From: Arthrobacter sp. SO3
GTDB lineage: Bacteria; Actinomycetota; Actinomycetes; Actinomycetales; Micrococcaceae
Direction: 5' to 3'
Assembly: GCF_020532825.1 (NCBI RefSeq)
Contig: NZ_MQTS01000134.1
Coordinates: forward strand, 8,633 to 41,027
DNA: 32,395 nt
The translations under genes and the position numbers were made by a program. This document shows positions 1-8,077 of this stretch, one piece after another; position 1 is the first letter of the stretch; each line of letters begins with the position of its first letter. The notes under the pieces are model-generated. The model did not search any database. It saw only the letters and a program-made list of their open reading frames with translations, and was not told where the DNA came from.

Positions 1-2
1 TG

Positions 3-260
3 CGCGACATCACCGCCAATGAGGTGCCGCAGCTGTTCGACCCGAAGGACCTCTACGCGCTGCCGGCGTTTGCGGGGGCGGCGCTGACCGTGGCGTTGTC
101 CGTCACGGGCACCTTCAACGCGGTGACCGCGGGCGCTGTGGCGGCGGTCGTTTTCGCCTTCCGGGTCACGGCGTGGCGGCGGAAGTGGCACGTGCCGCTG
201 GCGGTCCGCGGCTGGCACCGGCTGGGCCTGGGCGCTGGGGATGGCGGGCCCAAGGATTAG
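3..260 (+). CDS. TRIC/UPF0126 family membrane protein, C-terminal part
   Basis: This is the 3' end of a gene whose start lies before the window; the frame is open from base 3. The visible 85 residues open with an RDITANEVP-type segment and continue through two hydrophobic stretches (AFAGAALTVALSV and AVTAGAVAAVVFAFRV) to a basic tail. That pattern matches the end of the UPF0126/YadS family, now grouped with trimeric intracellular cation channels, which are small proteins built of two repeats of three transmembrane helices. It would act in the cytoplasmic membrane as a putative cation channel. The next gene begins 14 nt downstream on the same strand, so the two may be co-transcribed. The family call rests on the C-terminal third only. 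Confidence 0.7.
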   Translation, partial: RDITANEVPQLFDPKDLYALPAFAGAALTVALSVTGTFNAVTAGAVAAVVFAFRVTAWRRKWHVPLAVRGWHRLGLGAGDGGPKD

Positions 261-274
261 CTAGGATAAGAACC

Positions 275-703
275 ATGACTGACATGTTCCTCGAGAAGTT
301 CCGCGCGCTTGTTCCGAAGTATCTCGAAGACGAATGGCAGGAAGACGATGGCCTCCCGGCCGACGAGCTGGATGCGTCCCTCGCCGAGCACCAGTTCCAG
401 GTTCCCCTGGTGTTGCGCGAGTTCTACCTGGCGGTCGGCGGCTGCGAGGACATCATGGAGGCGTACCACTACTTCTGGGATCCCGAAGAGCTCGAAGTTG
501 ATGACGAAGGCTTCCTCATGTTCCTTGAGGACGAGGAAGAGCAGTTCACCTGGGGCTTCCGGGTCGGCGACCTCAGCGTTCCGGACCCGATCGTGTACCG
601 CCGCAACAACGCCCGCGGCCAGTGGAAGAGCGAGGAAGGTACCTTCTCCGAGTTCGTCTTCGACATGTTCGAGTGGGCTTTCAACGACGAGGACGAGGAC
701 TGA
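275..703 (+). CDS. acidic SUKH/SMI1-KNR4-like protein
   Basis: A 142-residue, strongly acidic protein with no signal peptide or membrane segment, probably cytoplasmic. The segment VPLVLREFYLAVGG resembles the helix-turn of the SMI1/KNR4 (SUKH) fold (typically LP..yreFl...nGg), and the rest has the alternating strand/acidic-loop texture of that family, ending in an EDED tail. SUKH proteins serve as immunity proteins to polymorphic toxins or as adaptor-like proteins of unknown role; no toxin gene is visible here. ATG at 275 was chosen because an AGGA motif lies about 9 nt upstream and an acidic frame begins there; the longer frame from 173 overlaps the preceding gene. The family call is by motif likeness only. 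Confidence 0.7.
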   Translation: MTDMFLEKFRALVPKYLEDEWQEDDGLPADELDASLAEHQFQVPLVLREFYLAVGGCEDIMEAYHYFWDPEELEVDDEGFLMFLEDEEEQFTWGFRVGDLSVPDPIVYRRNNARGQWKSEEGTFSEFVFDMFEWAFNDEDED

Positions 704-807
704 CCCTCCGGCAGCCGGCGGATTTTCCCCACCTTTGACTGGCGCAACCCGCGTGTTGCCCGGAACCGCCGGGATCCCCGGCGCCAGGAAGCCAATAGTG
801 GGGAAGC
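704..807. other. convergent intergenic spacer with a TTCCCCAC inverted pair
   Basis: Spacer between the acidic protein and the AbiEi-like gene, which converge. It holds TTCCCCAC at 725-732 and its reverse complement at 798-805. There is no T-rich tail of the kind that would make a standard terminator. The same word recurs upstream of the AbiEi-like gene. Confidence 0.4.
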
Positions 808-1656
808 TCAGCGCACCACCCTGCCCCGCAGAACCTGCCACACTTCCCGGACGATCTTTTGCGGGTTGTAGACAACGTCTTGGTACCCGTAACGGAGTAC
901 GGCGTAGCCGGTAAGTGTGCTGGCATTGTTCCTCAGGCGATCTTTCTTGACCTGCCGGGCTTGCAAGTGTGTGCTTCCATCGATCTCCACGATCAGGAAG
1001 CCCTCCAGCAGGAAGTCCACGATGCCGATTCCCGGCAGGTCCATCTGCGTCTGGGTGTAGATCCCTTCGCTCCGGAACAGCAGCCTGGCCACAACTTCTA
1101 TCGCGGAGTCCGCGGTTCCGTCCACCAGATCCAGGACACTGCGTGCCCCGCCGTTTCGATTGCCCGGAAGGCGTTGCCCGAGATAGCCGAGCGTGGTGCG
1201 GCCCTGAACCAGGGCGCTTTCCACCATGACCGCGGCTTCCACGGCCGGCAGGCATCTCAGCGCATGCAACAACGAGTCGGTCAAACCGGCCACCGGGCGT
1301 GGGAAATCCGGCGGCACCACACTGCCACGATGAACCACGACGCCGGCAGCCGAGCCGTGCCGGCACAGGAGGTGCAGCCGCTCCGGGGCGTGAAGTCTCC
1401 ATAGCCCGTGGTGCGGGGCCGCCGAGCAGCAGCTCAGCAGGCCGTTGGCCAGCACGGCGGCAACGAGGTCCGGCTGCGCATCGTGCAGCGCCACTACTCC
1501 GTGCCGCAACCGCACCGCCTGCCCGGAAGCCAGGGTGCTCCTGATGGTCCGTTCGGTGAATCCGGCCTGCAACAGCGTCGCCGTCCGGGCCACTGAGCCG
1601 GCGTATTTCAAGTACTCGGTGAGGTCCATGACTCCAGCAGACCCGGCGGTGACCAC
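808..1656 (-). CDS. AbiEi antitoxin-like winged helix plus DUF559 endonuclease-like protein
   Basis: A 282-residue protein in two parts. Residues about 14-57 form a winged-helix-like segment (TLLQAGFTERTIRSTLASGQAVRLRHGV compressed) typical of AbiEi-family antitoxin domains. Residues about 190-280 resemble the DUF559/Vsr-like PD-(D/E)XK fold, with GIVDFLLEGFLIVEIDG (the D and EID being candidate metal ligands, EID near 224-226) and a C-terminal LRYGYQDVVYNPQKIV strand-helix. Such proteins are common in Arthrobacter and relatives and are often orphans. The function is unproven: a nuclease or a DNA-binding regulator. The start is uncertain. GTG at 1656 gives the full frame; ATG at 1629 has GGAG only 2 nt before it. 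No AbiEii nucleotidyltransferase partner is present. Confidence 0.78.
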   Translation of the reverse strand: MVTAGSAGVMDLTEYLKYAGSVARTATLLQAGFTERTIRSTLASGQAVRLRHGVVALHDAQPDLVAAVLANGLLSCCSAAPHHGLWRLHAPERLHLLCRHGSAAGVVVHRGSVVPPDFPRPVAGLTDSLLHALRCLPAVEAAVMVESALVQGRTTLGYLGQRLPGNRNGGARSVLDLVDGTADSAIEVVARLLFRSEGIYTQTQMDLPGIGIVDFLLEGFLIVEIDGSTHLQARQVKKDRLRNNASTLTGYAVLRYGYQDVVYNPQKIVREVWQVLRGRVVR

Positions 1657-1917
1657 GTCGTAGACCCGGCGGTTGGACTATGTGGACAAACTCTCCGCCG
1701 AATTTCCCCACGTATCAGACACCTCCACGGCGTGCCGCAGCGAAAGGCCAGGGTTTCCGTCGTCGAAACGTTGAAACGTGGGGAAAGTCCATCGGGAATC
1801 ACCCAAAAGGAACCTGTGACAATGAAATTACATGGGCGCTAGACAGCGTGACATTTCTGTCATAAGCTCATTCATGGGTTCACCAAATGCCTCCGGTGGA
1901 TCTGATGCGAACGGAGA
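1657..1917. other. intergenic region upstream of the AbiEi/DUF559 gene, with inverted repeat
   Basis: About 260 nt without a credible gene. It should hold the promoter of the minus-strand AbiEi/DUF559 gene. An 11-bp inverted repeat, TTTCCCCACGT at 1703-1713 and ACGTGGGGAAA at 1776-1786, is separated by 62 nt. Local AT content is higher between about 1795 and 1880. I could not fix a clear -35/-10 pair. Confidence 0.4.
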
Positions 1918-1976
1918 AATGGCCCCGGTTCGACACAACGGATGACTCGAAACGTTGTAGAGAACCGGGGCCATTC
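1917..1976. terminator. compound hairpin downstream of polyprenyl synthase
   Basis: Perfect 14-bp arms lie at 1918-1931 and 1962-1975 (AATGGCCCCGGTTC and its complement). Inside is a 3x3 internal loop, then a second 6-bp stem ACAACG/CGTTGT at 1935-1940 and 1953-1958 around a 12-nt loop. It sits 28 nt past the stop of the minus-strand polyprenyl synthase gene, where a terminator is expected. On that strand it is followed by a short T run. Confidence 0.6.
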
Positions 1977-2003
1977 CGTTTAAGCCGGAGACCCGCAGAA
2001 AAG

Positions 2004-3104
2004 TCAGCTGGCGCGGTCCACCACGGCCATCGCGAAGTTGGTCAGCGAGGCCTTCACCACGCCTTCGGGCAGCGGCGCCAGGGCGGCAATAGCTTCGTTG
2101 GCCCAGGCCCGGGCCACCACCCAGGACTCCGCCGTCACGGGGTGCTCGCGAAGGCCGGCGACGGCGGCGGCGAGGGCCTCGTCGGAGCTGAGGTCGCCGT
2201 CGATGAGCTTCAGGAGCTCGACGGCGGACTGGTCGCCGTTCTCGGCCTTCTTGCGCAGCAGCAGTACGGGCAGCGTCGGCACCCCTTCGCGCAGGTCGGT
2301 GCCCGGGGACTTTCCGGACTTGACCTTGACCCCGGTGACGTCGATGACGTCGTCGGCGAGCTGGAAGGCCACGCCCACCTTTTCGCCGTACTCGACGAGC
2401 ATCGGCTCGTAGGTTTCGTCGGCGCCGGAGAAGATCGCGCCGAGCTGCCCGGAGGCCGCCACCAGGGAGCCGGTTTTGTCGGCGATGACCGAGAGGTAGT
2501 GCTCCACCGGGTCCTCGTCCGGGCGCGGGCCGACGGTTTCGTGCAACTGGCCCAGGCAGAGCCGCTCGAAGGTGCGGGCCTGGATGCCGAGCGCGCGCGA
2601 GCCGAGTTCGGAGACCAGGATGGACGCGCGGGCAAAGATCAGGTCGCCGGTCAGGACGGCGACGGAGTTGCCCCAGACCTCATGCGCCGTGGGCGCGCCG
2701 CGTCGGAACGGCGCGGAGTCCATCACGTCGTCGTGGTAGAGCGTCGCCAGGTGGGTCAGTTCGACGACGACGGCGGCCTGCACCACAGCGGGCCGGGAGG
2801 CGTCACCCAGATGGGCGCAGAGCAGGGTCAGCAGCGGACGGACACGCTTGCCGCCGGCTTCCACGAGGTGGCGCGAGGTCGCATCAGCCAGCGGATCCGA
2901 GTTGGCGATGGCTTCGCGCAGTTTCTTCTCCACCCGGGCCAGGTTGGTGGTGATCGCGGGCCCCAGTTCGGGGTCCCCGGCGATCGCGGCAAAGCCAGCT
3001 GGCAGCTGCAATCCGGTGGCGATCGCGGTGGTGTTCAGGCTGGGCTCGGAGCTCGGCAGGCCGTGTCCGGCGTGCGTCCAGCTTTGGTCTGCAGAGTTGG
3101 TCAC
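2004..3104 (-). CDS. long-chain polyprenyl diphosphate synthase (menaquinone side chain)
   Basis: A 366-residue trans-isoprenyl diphosphate synthase that would add isopentenyl units to an allylic diphosphate to make the menaquinone tail. Family marks are GGKRVRP (residues 84-90), the first Asp-rich motif DDVMD (125-129) with HDD before it, and the second motif DDVID (251-255). Length fits the GrcC/IspB/HepT group plus an N-terminal extension of about 45 residues. It starts with GTG at 3104, and the four bases GTGA contain both this start and the stop of the upstream reductase gene, so translation is probably coupled. Neighbours menG and the reductase support a menaquinone role. Product chain length cannot be read from the sequence. 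A compound hairpin follows the gene. Confidence 0.93.
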   Translation of the reverse strand: MTNSADQSWTHAGHGLPSSEPSLNTTAIATGLQLPAGFAAIAGDPELGPAITTNLARVEKKLREAIANSDPLADATSRHLVEAGGKRVRPLLTLLCAHLGDASRPAVVQAAVVVELTHLATLYHDDVMDSAPFRRGAPTAHEVWGNSVAVLTGDLIFARASILVSELGSRALGIQARTFERLCLGQLHETVGPRPDEDPVEHYLSVIADKTGSLVAASGQLGAIFSGADETYEPMLVEYGEKVGVAFQLADDVIDVTGVKVKSGKSPGTDLREGVPTLPVLLLRKKAENGDQSAVELLKLIDGDLSSDEALAAAVAGLREHPVTAESWVVARAWANEAIAALAPLPEGVVKASLTNFAMAVVDRAS

Positions 3105-4537
3105 GGGTTAACCCTAACTTCAGTTGCGGAAACCGCGGAGTTGGCGCCGGTGTGCGAAGGGGTGTCGGCGTTGGCGCCGGTGTGCGAAGGGGTGTCGGCG
3201 CGGGGCGGGCCGATCCGTGACGTGCCCACACCGGCAGCTTCCGCCCGGGACAGGCCCTGGTTGGACGTCGCCGGGACCAGGGATTCCAGCACCCGGATGA
3301 CGCGGTCCTCGAAGCCCTTGGCCGCGGGATCGGTCAGGTTGGCCAGCAGCCGCACCACGAACCGCATCAGGACAGGGATGGGCATGCCCGTCCGGAGGGC
3401 CAGTTTCATCACGGCGGGTTTGCCGATCAGGGCAGCGAAGGCGCGGCCCAGGGTGAAGTGCGAACCCCACTGGTCCCGCACGTAGTCCGCGTACCGCGAA
3501 AGGTGCGCATCGGCGTCGGCCCCGCTCCAGCCGGCGGACGCGGAACGGGCGGCGCCGTCGATGATGAACTCGGCCGCGAAACGGGCCGACTCCATGGCGT
3601 AGGAGATGCCCTCGCCGTTGAACGGGGAGACCATGCCGCCGGCGTCGCCGAGCAGGAGCAGTCCGGGCGAGTAGTGCGGGGTGCGGTTGAAGCCCATCGG
3701 CAGCGCGGCGCCGCGGATCTCGCCGACCTGGTTCGCCGGGGTGAAGCCCCACTCGGCGGGCATGCCGGCGGTCCATTCGCGCAGGACCTGCTTGTAGTCC
3801 AGCTTGCCGAATTCCTTGGACGAGTTCAGGATGCCCAGGCCCACGTTGGAGGTGCCGTCGCCGACGCCGAACACCCAGCCGTAGCCGGGCAGCAGCTTGC
3901 CGTCGCGGCCGGGGAGCTCCAGCCAGCCTTCCATCCAGTCGTCGTCGTGCCGGGGCGAGGTGAAGTAGGTGCGGACGGCGACGCCGAGCGGCCGGTCGTC
4001 GCGCTTCCGGATGCCGAGCGACACGGCGGTGCGGCTGGAGTTTCCGTCCGCGGCGAGCACGACGTCGGCGCTGAAGTCCCGGGTTTCCCCGGTCTTGCGG
4101 CCGGACTCATCGAGCAGGGCGGCGCGGACCCCGGTGACCCGGCCGTCCTCGGAGCGCAGTGCTTCGGTGACGCTGTGGCGTTCCAGCACGACGGCGCCCG
4201 CGGACTGGGCATGCCGGGCCAGTTCCTCGTCGAAGCCGATCCGGGTGCGGATCAGCCCGTACTGCGGGAAGTCGGAGACCTCGGGCCAGGGCAGTTCGAT
4301 GCTGCGGCCGCCGGCGAGCAGGCGCAGGCCTTTGTTGCGGCGCCAGCCGTCGGTTTCGGGGTGCGGCAGGCCCAGCTTCTGGATCTCGCGGACGGCGCGG
4401 GGGGTGAGCCCGTCGCCGCAGACCTTTTCACGGGGAAAGCTGGTCTTTTCCAGCACCGTGACGTCGAGGCCGGCCTTTGCCAGGTAGTAGGCGGCAGTGG
4501 ACCCGGCCGGACCCGCTCCGACGATCAGTACTTTCAC
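3101..4537 (-). CDS. geranylgeranyl reductase family FAD-dependent oxidoreductase
   Basis: A 478-residue flavoprotein. An N-terminal dinucleotide-binding motif VGAGPAGS begins at residue 6, followed by the PREKVCGDGL motif of the geranylgeranyl-reductase family at about 36-45, and the C-terminal FAD motif GDAGGMVSPFNGEGI. In this context it most likely saturates isoprene units of menaquinone, as MenJ does in mycobacteria; that substrate is inferred from neighbours. It lies 12 nt after menG and overlaps the next gene by 4 nt. The C-terminal tail beyond the conserved domain is odd: the decapeptide ADTPSHTGAN occurs twice in tandem (residues about 447-466), encoded by a perfect 30-bp duplication. 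Start ATG at 4537 gives the expected N-terminal Rossmann strand at once. Confidence 0.92.
   Translation of the reverse strand: MKVLIVGAGPAGSTAAYYLAKAGLDVTVLEKTSFPREKVCGDGLTPRAVREIQKLGLPHPETDGWRRNKGLRLLAGGRSIELPWPEVSDFPQYGLIRTRIGFDEELARHAQSAGAVVLERHSVTEALRSEDGRVTGVRAALLDESGRKTGETRDFSADVVLAADGNSSRTAVSLGIRKRDDRPLGVAVRTYFTSPRHDDDWMEGWLELPGRDGKLLPGYGWVFGVGDGTSNVGLGILNSSKEFGKLDYKQVLREWTAGMPAEWGFTPANQVGEIRGAALPMGFNRTPHYSPGLLLLGDAGGMVSPFNGEGISYAMESARFAAEFIIDGAARSASAGWSGADADAHLSRYADYVRDQWGSHFTLGRAFAALIGKPAVMKLALRTGMPIPVLMRFVVRLLANLTDPAAKGFEDRVIRVLESLVPATSNQGLSRAEAAGVGTSRIGPPRADTPSHTGANADTPSHTGANSAVSATEVRVNP
3141..3200. repeat. perfect 30-bp tandem duplication inside the reductase gene
   Basis: Bases 3141-3170 and 3171-3200 are identical. 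The 30-bp period keeps the reading frame and duplicates the decapeptide ADTPSHTGAN in the C-terminal tail of the geranylgeranyl-reductase-family protein. Confidence 0.95.
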
Positions 4538-4549
4538 GGCGGCGACGGA

Positions 4550-5338
4550 CTAACGCGCGGGCCGGATGATGTTGCGTCGCAGCTTCGCCACCGGTCCGGT
4601 GTGGGCGGCCAGCGCTGCGGCGCCCGCGGCGGGGCCGGACTCGGCGCCCGGCTTGACGGCGCGGTGCACGGCGACGATGCCGCCGGTGAGGTTCCGGTAG
4701 GAGACCTTGTCCCAGCCGGATTCCTGCAGCCAGGCCGCGAGGTGGTCCTGGTCCGGCCAGGCGCGGATGGACTCGGCGAGGTAGACGTAGGCATCCGGGT
4801 TGGAGGCCACCTTGACGGCGATCGCGGGCAGCGCGCGCATGAGGTATTCGGTGTACATGGTGCGCCACAGCGGCACCACAGGCTGGGAGAACTCGGCGAT
4901 GACGAGCTTGCCGCCGGGCTTGGTGACGCGCAGCATCTCGGCCAGGGCCTTCTTCGGCTCGTTGACGTTGCGCAGGCCGAAGGAGATGGTGCTGGCGTCG
5001 AAGGTGTTGTCCGCGAAGGGCAGGCGCGTGGCGTCACCGGCGATGAAGTCGATGTCGGGGCGGCGGCGCTTGCCGACCTTGAGCATGCCCAGCGAGAAGT
5101 CGCAGGCGATCACGTCGATGCCGGCGTCGGCATAGGGTTCGCTGGAGGTGCCGGTGCCGGCGGCGAGATCGAGCACCCGCTGGCCTGTCTTCACATCCAT
5201 GGCTTCGACCACAATCTTGCGCCAACGCCGCGTCTGCCCCATCGACAGGACATCGTTGACGACGTCGTATTTGGGGGCGACGTCGTCAAACATCGTGGCT
5301 ACTTCGTCCGGACGCTTATCCAAGGATGCTCGGTTCAC
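4550..5338 (-). CDS. menG: demethylmenaquinone methyltransferase
   Basis: A 262-residue SAM-dependent methyltransferase of the UbiE/MenG family, which methylates demethylmenaquinone to menaquinone in the last ring-modifying step. The N-terminus carries the family pattern [22 protein letters not shown] motif I is [12 protein letters not shown] at about residue 55, and the family motif FGLRNV follows near residue 120. The C-terminus carries an Ala/Gly-rich stretch of about 30 residues beyond the usual end. Start is GTG at 5338; a TAAGG lies directly against it, a weak ribosome site, but the family N-terminus fits. It is the first gene of a three-gene minus-strand operon with the reductase and polyprenyl synthase, and is divergent from menF across 120 nt. 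Confidence 0.95.
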   Translation of the reverse strand: MNRASLDKRPDEVATMFDDVAPKYDVVNDVLSMGQTRRWRKIVVEAMDVKTGQRVLDLAAGTGTSSEPYADAGIDVIACDFSLGMLKVGKRRRPDIDFIAGDATRLPFADNTFDASTISFGLRNVNEPKKALAEMLRVTKPGGKLVIAEFSQPVVPLWRTMYTEYLMRALPAIAVKVASNPDAYVYLAESIRAWPDQDHLAAWLQESGWDKVSYRNLTGGIVAVHRAVKPGAESGPAAGAAALAAHTGPVAKLRRNIIRPAR

Positions 5339-5458
5339 CCTTACAGTGTCTCAAATGATCAGCACACGCCCTAACCAGGGCCTGAGCAGGGCCTGAGCAG
5401 GGCCGGAACACGCCTTGAGCCGGGCCCCCCGGCGGGTCGGGAGTAGTGTGGTCTCACT
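5339..5458. promoter_or_regulatory. divergent menG/menF control region with 11-bp tandem repeat
   Basis: The 120-nt spacer between divergent menG and menF must hold both promoters. The word CAGGGCCTGAG stands twice in tandem (5376-5386, 5387-5397), followed by a third partial copy. No confident -10 or -35 could be placed on either strand. Confidence 0.45.
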
Positions 5459-6829
5459 ATGACGAGCGCGTTCCGAACCCTGACAGTCCCCCTCGATGCA
5501 GAATCATTCCCCGGGGGGCTGCCGTCGTTTCTGGTCCGGGACGACCTCCTCTGCTGGACCCGCCGTGAAGCCGGCCTCGTGGGCTTCGGCGAGGTGGCCC
5601 GGTTCACCGCGACGGGACCCGACCGGTTCCTCGAGGCGGACATCTGGTGGCGCCACCTGGTCCTCGAGGCCGAGATCGTCGACGCCGTCGAATGGCCCGG
5701 CACCGGCCCCGTCGCGTTCGGCTCGTTCGCCTTCTCCAAGGCCTCCGCGCATGAGTCGCGGCTGATCGTGCCCGAAATCGTCGTGGGACTGCGCGACGGC
5801 AAGGCCTGGCTCACCCAGTTGACGTTCGACGACGGCGACCTCACCGAAGCGGGCGCCCGCGCCGCGCTGGACCGCTGGCTGGTGACACCCGGCGTTGCAC
5901 CCGCCGGAACGGGCGCCCCGGCGTCGGAAGCTGGCACCGCCCAGGCGGGCGCCGCCGTCGTGCGCCCCTTGCCGCTGGCTGCCGGGGCCACACTGCACAC
6001 CGGCTCCCTCAGTGAGGAGGACTGGAAGGCCGCCGTGGCCGCGGGCGTGGCCGAGATCCGCACCGGCGCGCTCGAGAAGCTCGTGCTGGCCCGCGATATC
6101 GTCGCCACCGTCCCCGCCGGGGTGAGCGCCGCCGAGATCCTGCGCCAGCTCGCCGTCCGCTACCGCGAATGCTGGACCTACGGCGTCGACGGGCTGGTGG
6201 GCGCCACCCCCGAGATGCTGATCCAGGTGGAGGGCCGCACCGCGCAGGCCCGCGTCCTGGCCGGCACCCTGGACCGCCGCGACGCCGACGGCATGGCCGG
6301 CTCGCCGCTGGAGTTCGCCGAGCGAGTGCTGGCCGGATCCGAGAAGCAGCGGCACGAGCACGACATCGCGATCCAGTCGCTGACCACCCAGCTGGCACCG
6401 TTTTCGGAGGCGATGAACGCGCACAGCGAACCCTTCATCCTGGAACTGCCCAACGTCTGGCACCTCGCCTCGGATGTGAAGGCGGAACTGGCGGAGGTGG
6501 AGGGACATGTCCCCACCAGCCTCGCCCTGATCAATGCCCTGCATCCCACGGCGGCGGTCTGCGGCACGCCGACCGCCGTGGCGGGCGCGCTGATCCGCAA
6601 GCTGGAGCACCTGGACCGCGGCCCGTACGCCGGACCGGTCGGCTGGCTCGACGCGGCCGGCAACGGGGAATGGGGCATCGCGCTGCGCGGCGCCGTCATC
6701 GAGTCCCCGCAGACCGTGCGGCTCTACGCCGGCTGCGGCGTCGTCGAAGGCTCCGTGCCGGAAGCCGAGCTCGCCGAGACCTGGGCGAAGTTCCGGCCGA
6801 TGCTGGAGTCCCTCGGCATCAGCAGCTGA
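5459..6829 (+). CDS. menF: isochorismate synthase
   Basis: A 456-residue chorismate-utilising enzyme that isomerises chorismate to isochorismate, the first committed step to menaquinone. The conserved C-terminal half shows LEKLVLARD (containing the expected catalytic Lys), GATPEML, LAGTLDR, EKQRHEHDIAI, LHPTAAVCGTPT, RGPYAGPVGW and the closing YAGCGVVEGS. This order is that of MenF/EntC/DhbC proteins. The men neighbours favour MenF over a siderophore or salicylate enzyme. A residue stretch near 140-165 is Ala/Gly/Pro-rich and looks like a flexible linker. The start at 5459 has GGAG about 15 nt upstream, longer than ideal. It is transcribed away from menG. Confidence 0.93.
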   Translation: MTSAFRTLTVPLDAESFPGGLPSFLVRDDLLCWTRREAGLVGFGEVARFTATGPDRFLEADIWWRHLVLEAEIVDAVEWPGTGPVAFGSFAFSKASAHESRLIVPEIVVGLRDGKAWLTQLTFDDGDLTEAGARAALDRWLVTPGVAPAGTGAPASEAGTAQAGAAVVRPLPLAAGATLHTGSLSEEDWKAAVAAGVAEIRTGALEKLVLARDIVATVPAGVSAAEILRQLAVRYRECWTYGVDGLVGATPEMLIQVEGRTAQARVLAGTLDRRDADGMAGSPLEFAERVLAGSEKQRHEHDIAIQSLTTQLAPFSEAMNAHSEPFILELPNVWHLASDVKAELAEVEGHVPTSLALINALHPTAAVCGTPTAVAGALIRKLEHLDRGPYAGPVGWLDAAGNGEWGIALRGAVIESPQTVRLYAGCGVVEGSVPEAELAETWAKFRPMLESLGISS

Positions 6830-7085
6830 GCGGCCGGTGTTCGCCCGGGCCCTGCGTCGTCCGGTCGTTGAGTCCGGGTCGGCCGGGCCCGCGTGGTCCG
6901 GCGCCCTGGACTCCGGTCCCTAAATCCGGGATTCCAGACACCCCGGCGTGTGGAAGTCTTGTATTTAACCCTGCAATAGTTATCCAATAGTGAAACTTAG
7001 TTTTCTGTGACGCACATCTCTTCTTCGGCGATACACTATAAACCGACTTGGTTACGCATCCCTCCTGCAACAAAAAGGTAAGAAA
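6830..7085 (+). promoter_or_regulatory. AT-richer leader and promoter region of the amino acid ABC operon
   Basis: 256 nt between menF and the ABC operon. The first half is GC-rich; the second half (from about 6955) is clearly AT-richer than its surroundings, as expected of a promoter. Candidate -10 sequences are TACACT at 7032-7037 or the overlapping TATAAA at 7037-7042; the -35 is not clear (TGACGC near 7008 at best). A good ribosome site AAGGT lies 6-10 nt before the ATG at 7086. Confidence 0.45.
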
Positions 7086-8042
7086 ATGCAGATCTCCCGT
7101 TTGCTCCTGAGCACCCCCACGCTTAAGGCAGCCACCGTGCTTGCCATTGGCGCTCTGTCGCTCTCCGCCTGCACCAACGCCTCCGAAAAGGCACCAGCCG
7201 GCGCGGCGCCGTCCGTGTCCGGCAGTGCCGCGGCCAGCTTCGACCCCAGCACCGTCCAGAAGGACGACGCCCTGGCGGCCATGGTGCCGGAGGCGATCAA
7301 GTCGAAGGGCACCCTGACCGTGGGCTCGGACACCACCTACGCCCCCGCGGAATTCCTCGGCACCGACGGCCAGACCCCCGTAGGCTACGACGTCGACATC
7401 GCCAAGGCGATCGGCGCCACCCTGGGCCTGAAGGTCCAGGTGCAGACGTCCGAATTCACCGGCATCCTCCCGGCCCTGGGCCCGAAGTACGACCTCGGCA
7501 TCTCCTCCTTCACGATCAACCCGGAACGGCTCGGCGCCGTCAACATGGTCAGCTACTTCAACGCCGGCACCGCTTGGGCCGTGCAGAAGGGCAACCCGAA
7601 GAAGGTCTCGCTGGATGACCTCTGCGGGAAGTCCGTCGGCGTGCAGACCGGTACCGTCCAGGAAGACCCGGACCTGTCGGACCGCAGCAAGAAGTGCGTG
7701 GCAGACGGCAAGCCGGCCATCAACGTCGTGACCCTCAAGAACCAGACGGATATCACCACCCGACTGGTCAACGGCAGCGTCGATGCGATGGCCGCCGACT
7801 CCCCCATCACTGGCTACGCCATCACCCAGACCAACGGCCAGATCGAGAAAATCGGCGACGTCTACGATTCAGCACCGCAGGGGATCGCCGTTGCCAAGTC
7901 GGACACTGCCCTGGCTGAGGTCGTTCAGAAAACCGTCGCCAAGCTCATGGAGAACGGCTCCTACAAGAAGATCCTGGAAGGCTGGGGTAACGCCGACGGC
8001 GCCATCACCAAGTCTGAGGTCAACCCGGCGGTCGGATCTTGA
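7086..8042 (+). CDS. amino acid ABC transporter substrate-binding lipoprotein
   Basis: A 318-residue family 3 extracellular solute-binding protein. A signal peptide ends in the lipobox LSAC with Cys29 as the lipid anchor, so it would sit on the outer face of the membrane. The mature part carries LTVGSDTTYAPAEFL and GYDVDIAKAIGATLGLKVQ, the classic opening of polar-amino-acid binding proteins, and later IAVAKSDTALAEVVQ. It delivers an amino acid, probably a polar or basic one, to the permease encoded next. The exact ligand cannot be told. It is the first gene of a three-gene importer operon and has a clear ribosome site. Confidence 0.93.
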   Translation: MQISRLLLSTPTLKAATVLAIGALSLSACTNASEKAPAGAAPSVSGSAAASFDPSTVQKDDALAAMVPEAIKSKGTLTVGSDTTYAPAEFLGTDGQTPVGYDVDIAKAIGATLGLKVQVQTSEFTGILPALGPKYDLGISSFTINPERLGAVNMVSYFNAGTAWAVQKGNPKKVSLDDLCGKSVGVQTGTVQEDPDLSDRSKKCVADGKPAINVVTLKNQTDITTRLVNGSVDAMAADSPITGYAITQTNGQIEKIGDVYDSAPQGIAVAKSDTALAEVVQKTVAKLMENGSYKKILEGWGNADGAITKSEVNPAVGS

Positions 8043-8077
8043 GTCTTCCCACCACGGGCCACACACCAGGTGTGCAT

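Noticed and set aside
257..1711. 484-aa minus-strand open frame
   Set aside because: It overlaps both the acidic protein and the AbiEi/DUF559 gene out of frame, is rich in Arg, Gly and Ala, and shows no domain. It is a GC-driven shadow.
1887..3485. 532-aa plus-strand open frame
   Set aside because: It lies antisense to the polyprenyl synthase, which has complete catalytic motifs, and reads as low-complexity Gly/Asp/Val sequence.
3458..5374. 638-aa plus-strand open frame
   Set aside because: Antisense to the reductase and menG, both with clear family motifs.
6830..6930. Terminator after menF
   Set aside because: GCCCGGGCCC and GGCCGGGCCC words can pair in part, but no arm longer than about 6 bp or T tail is present.
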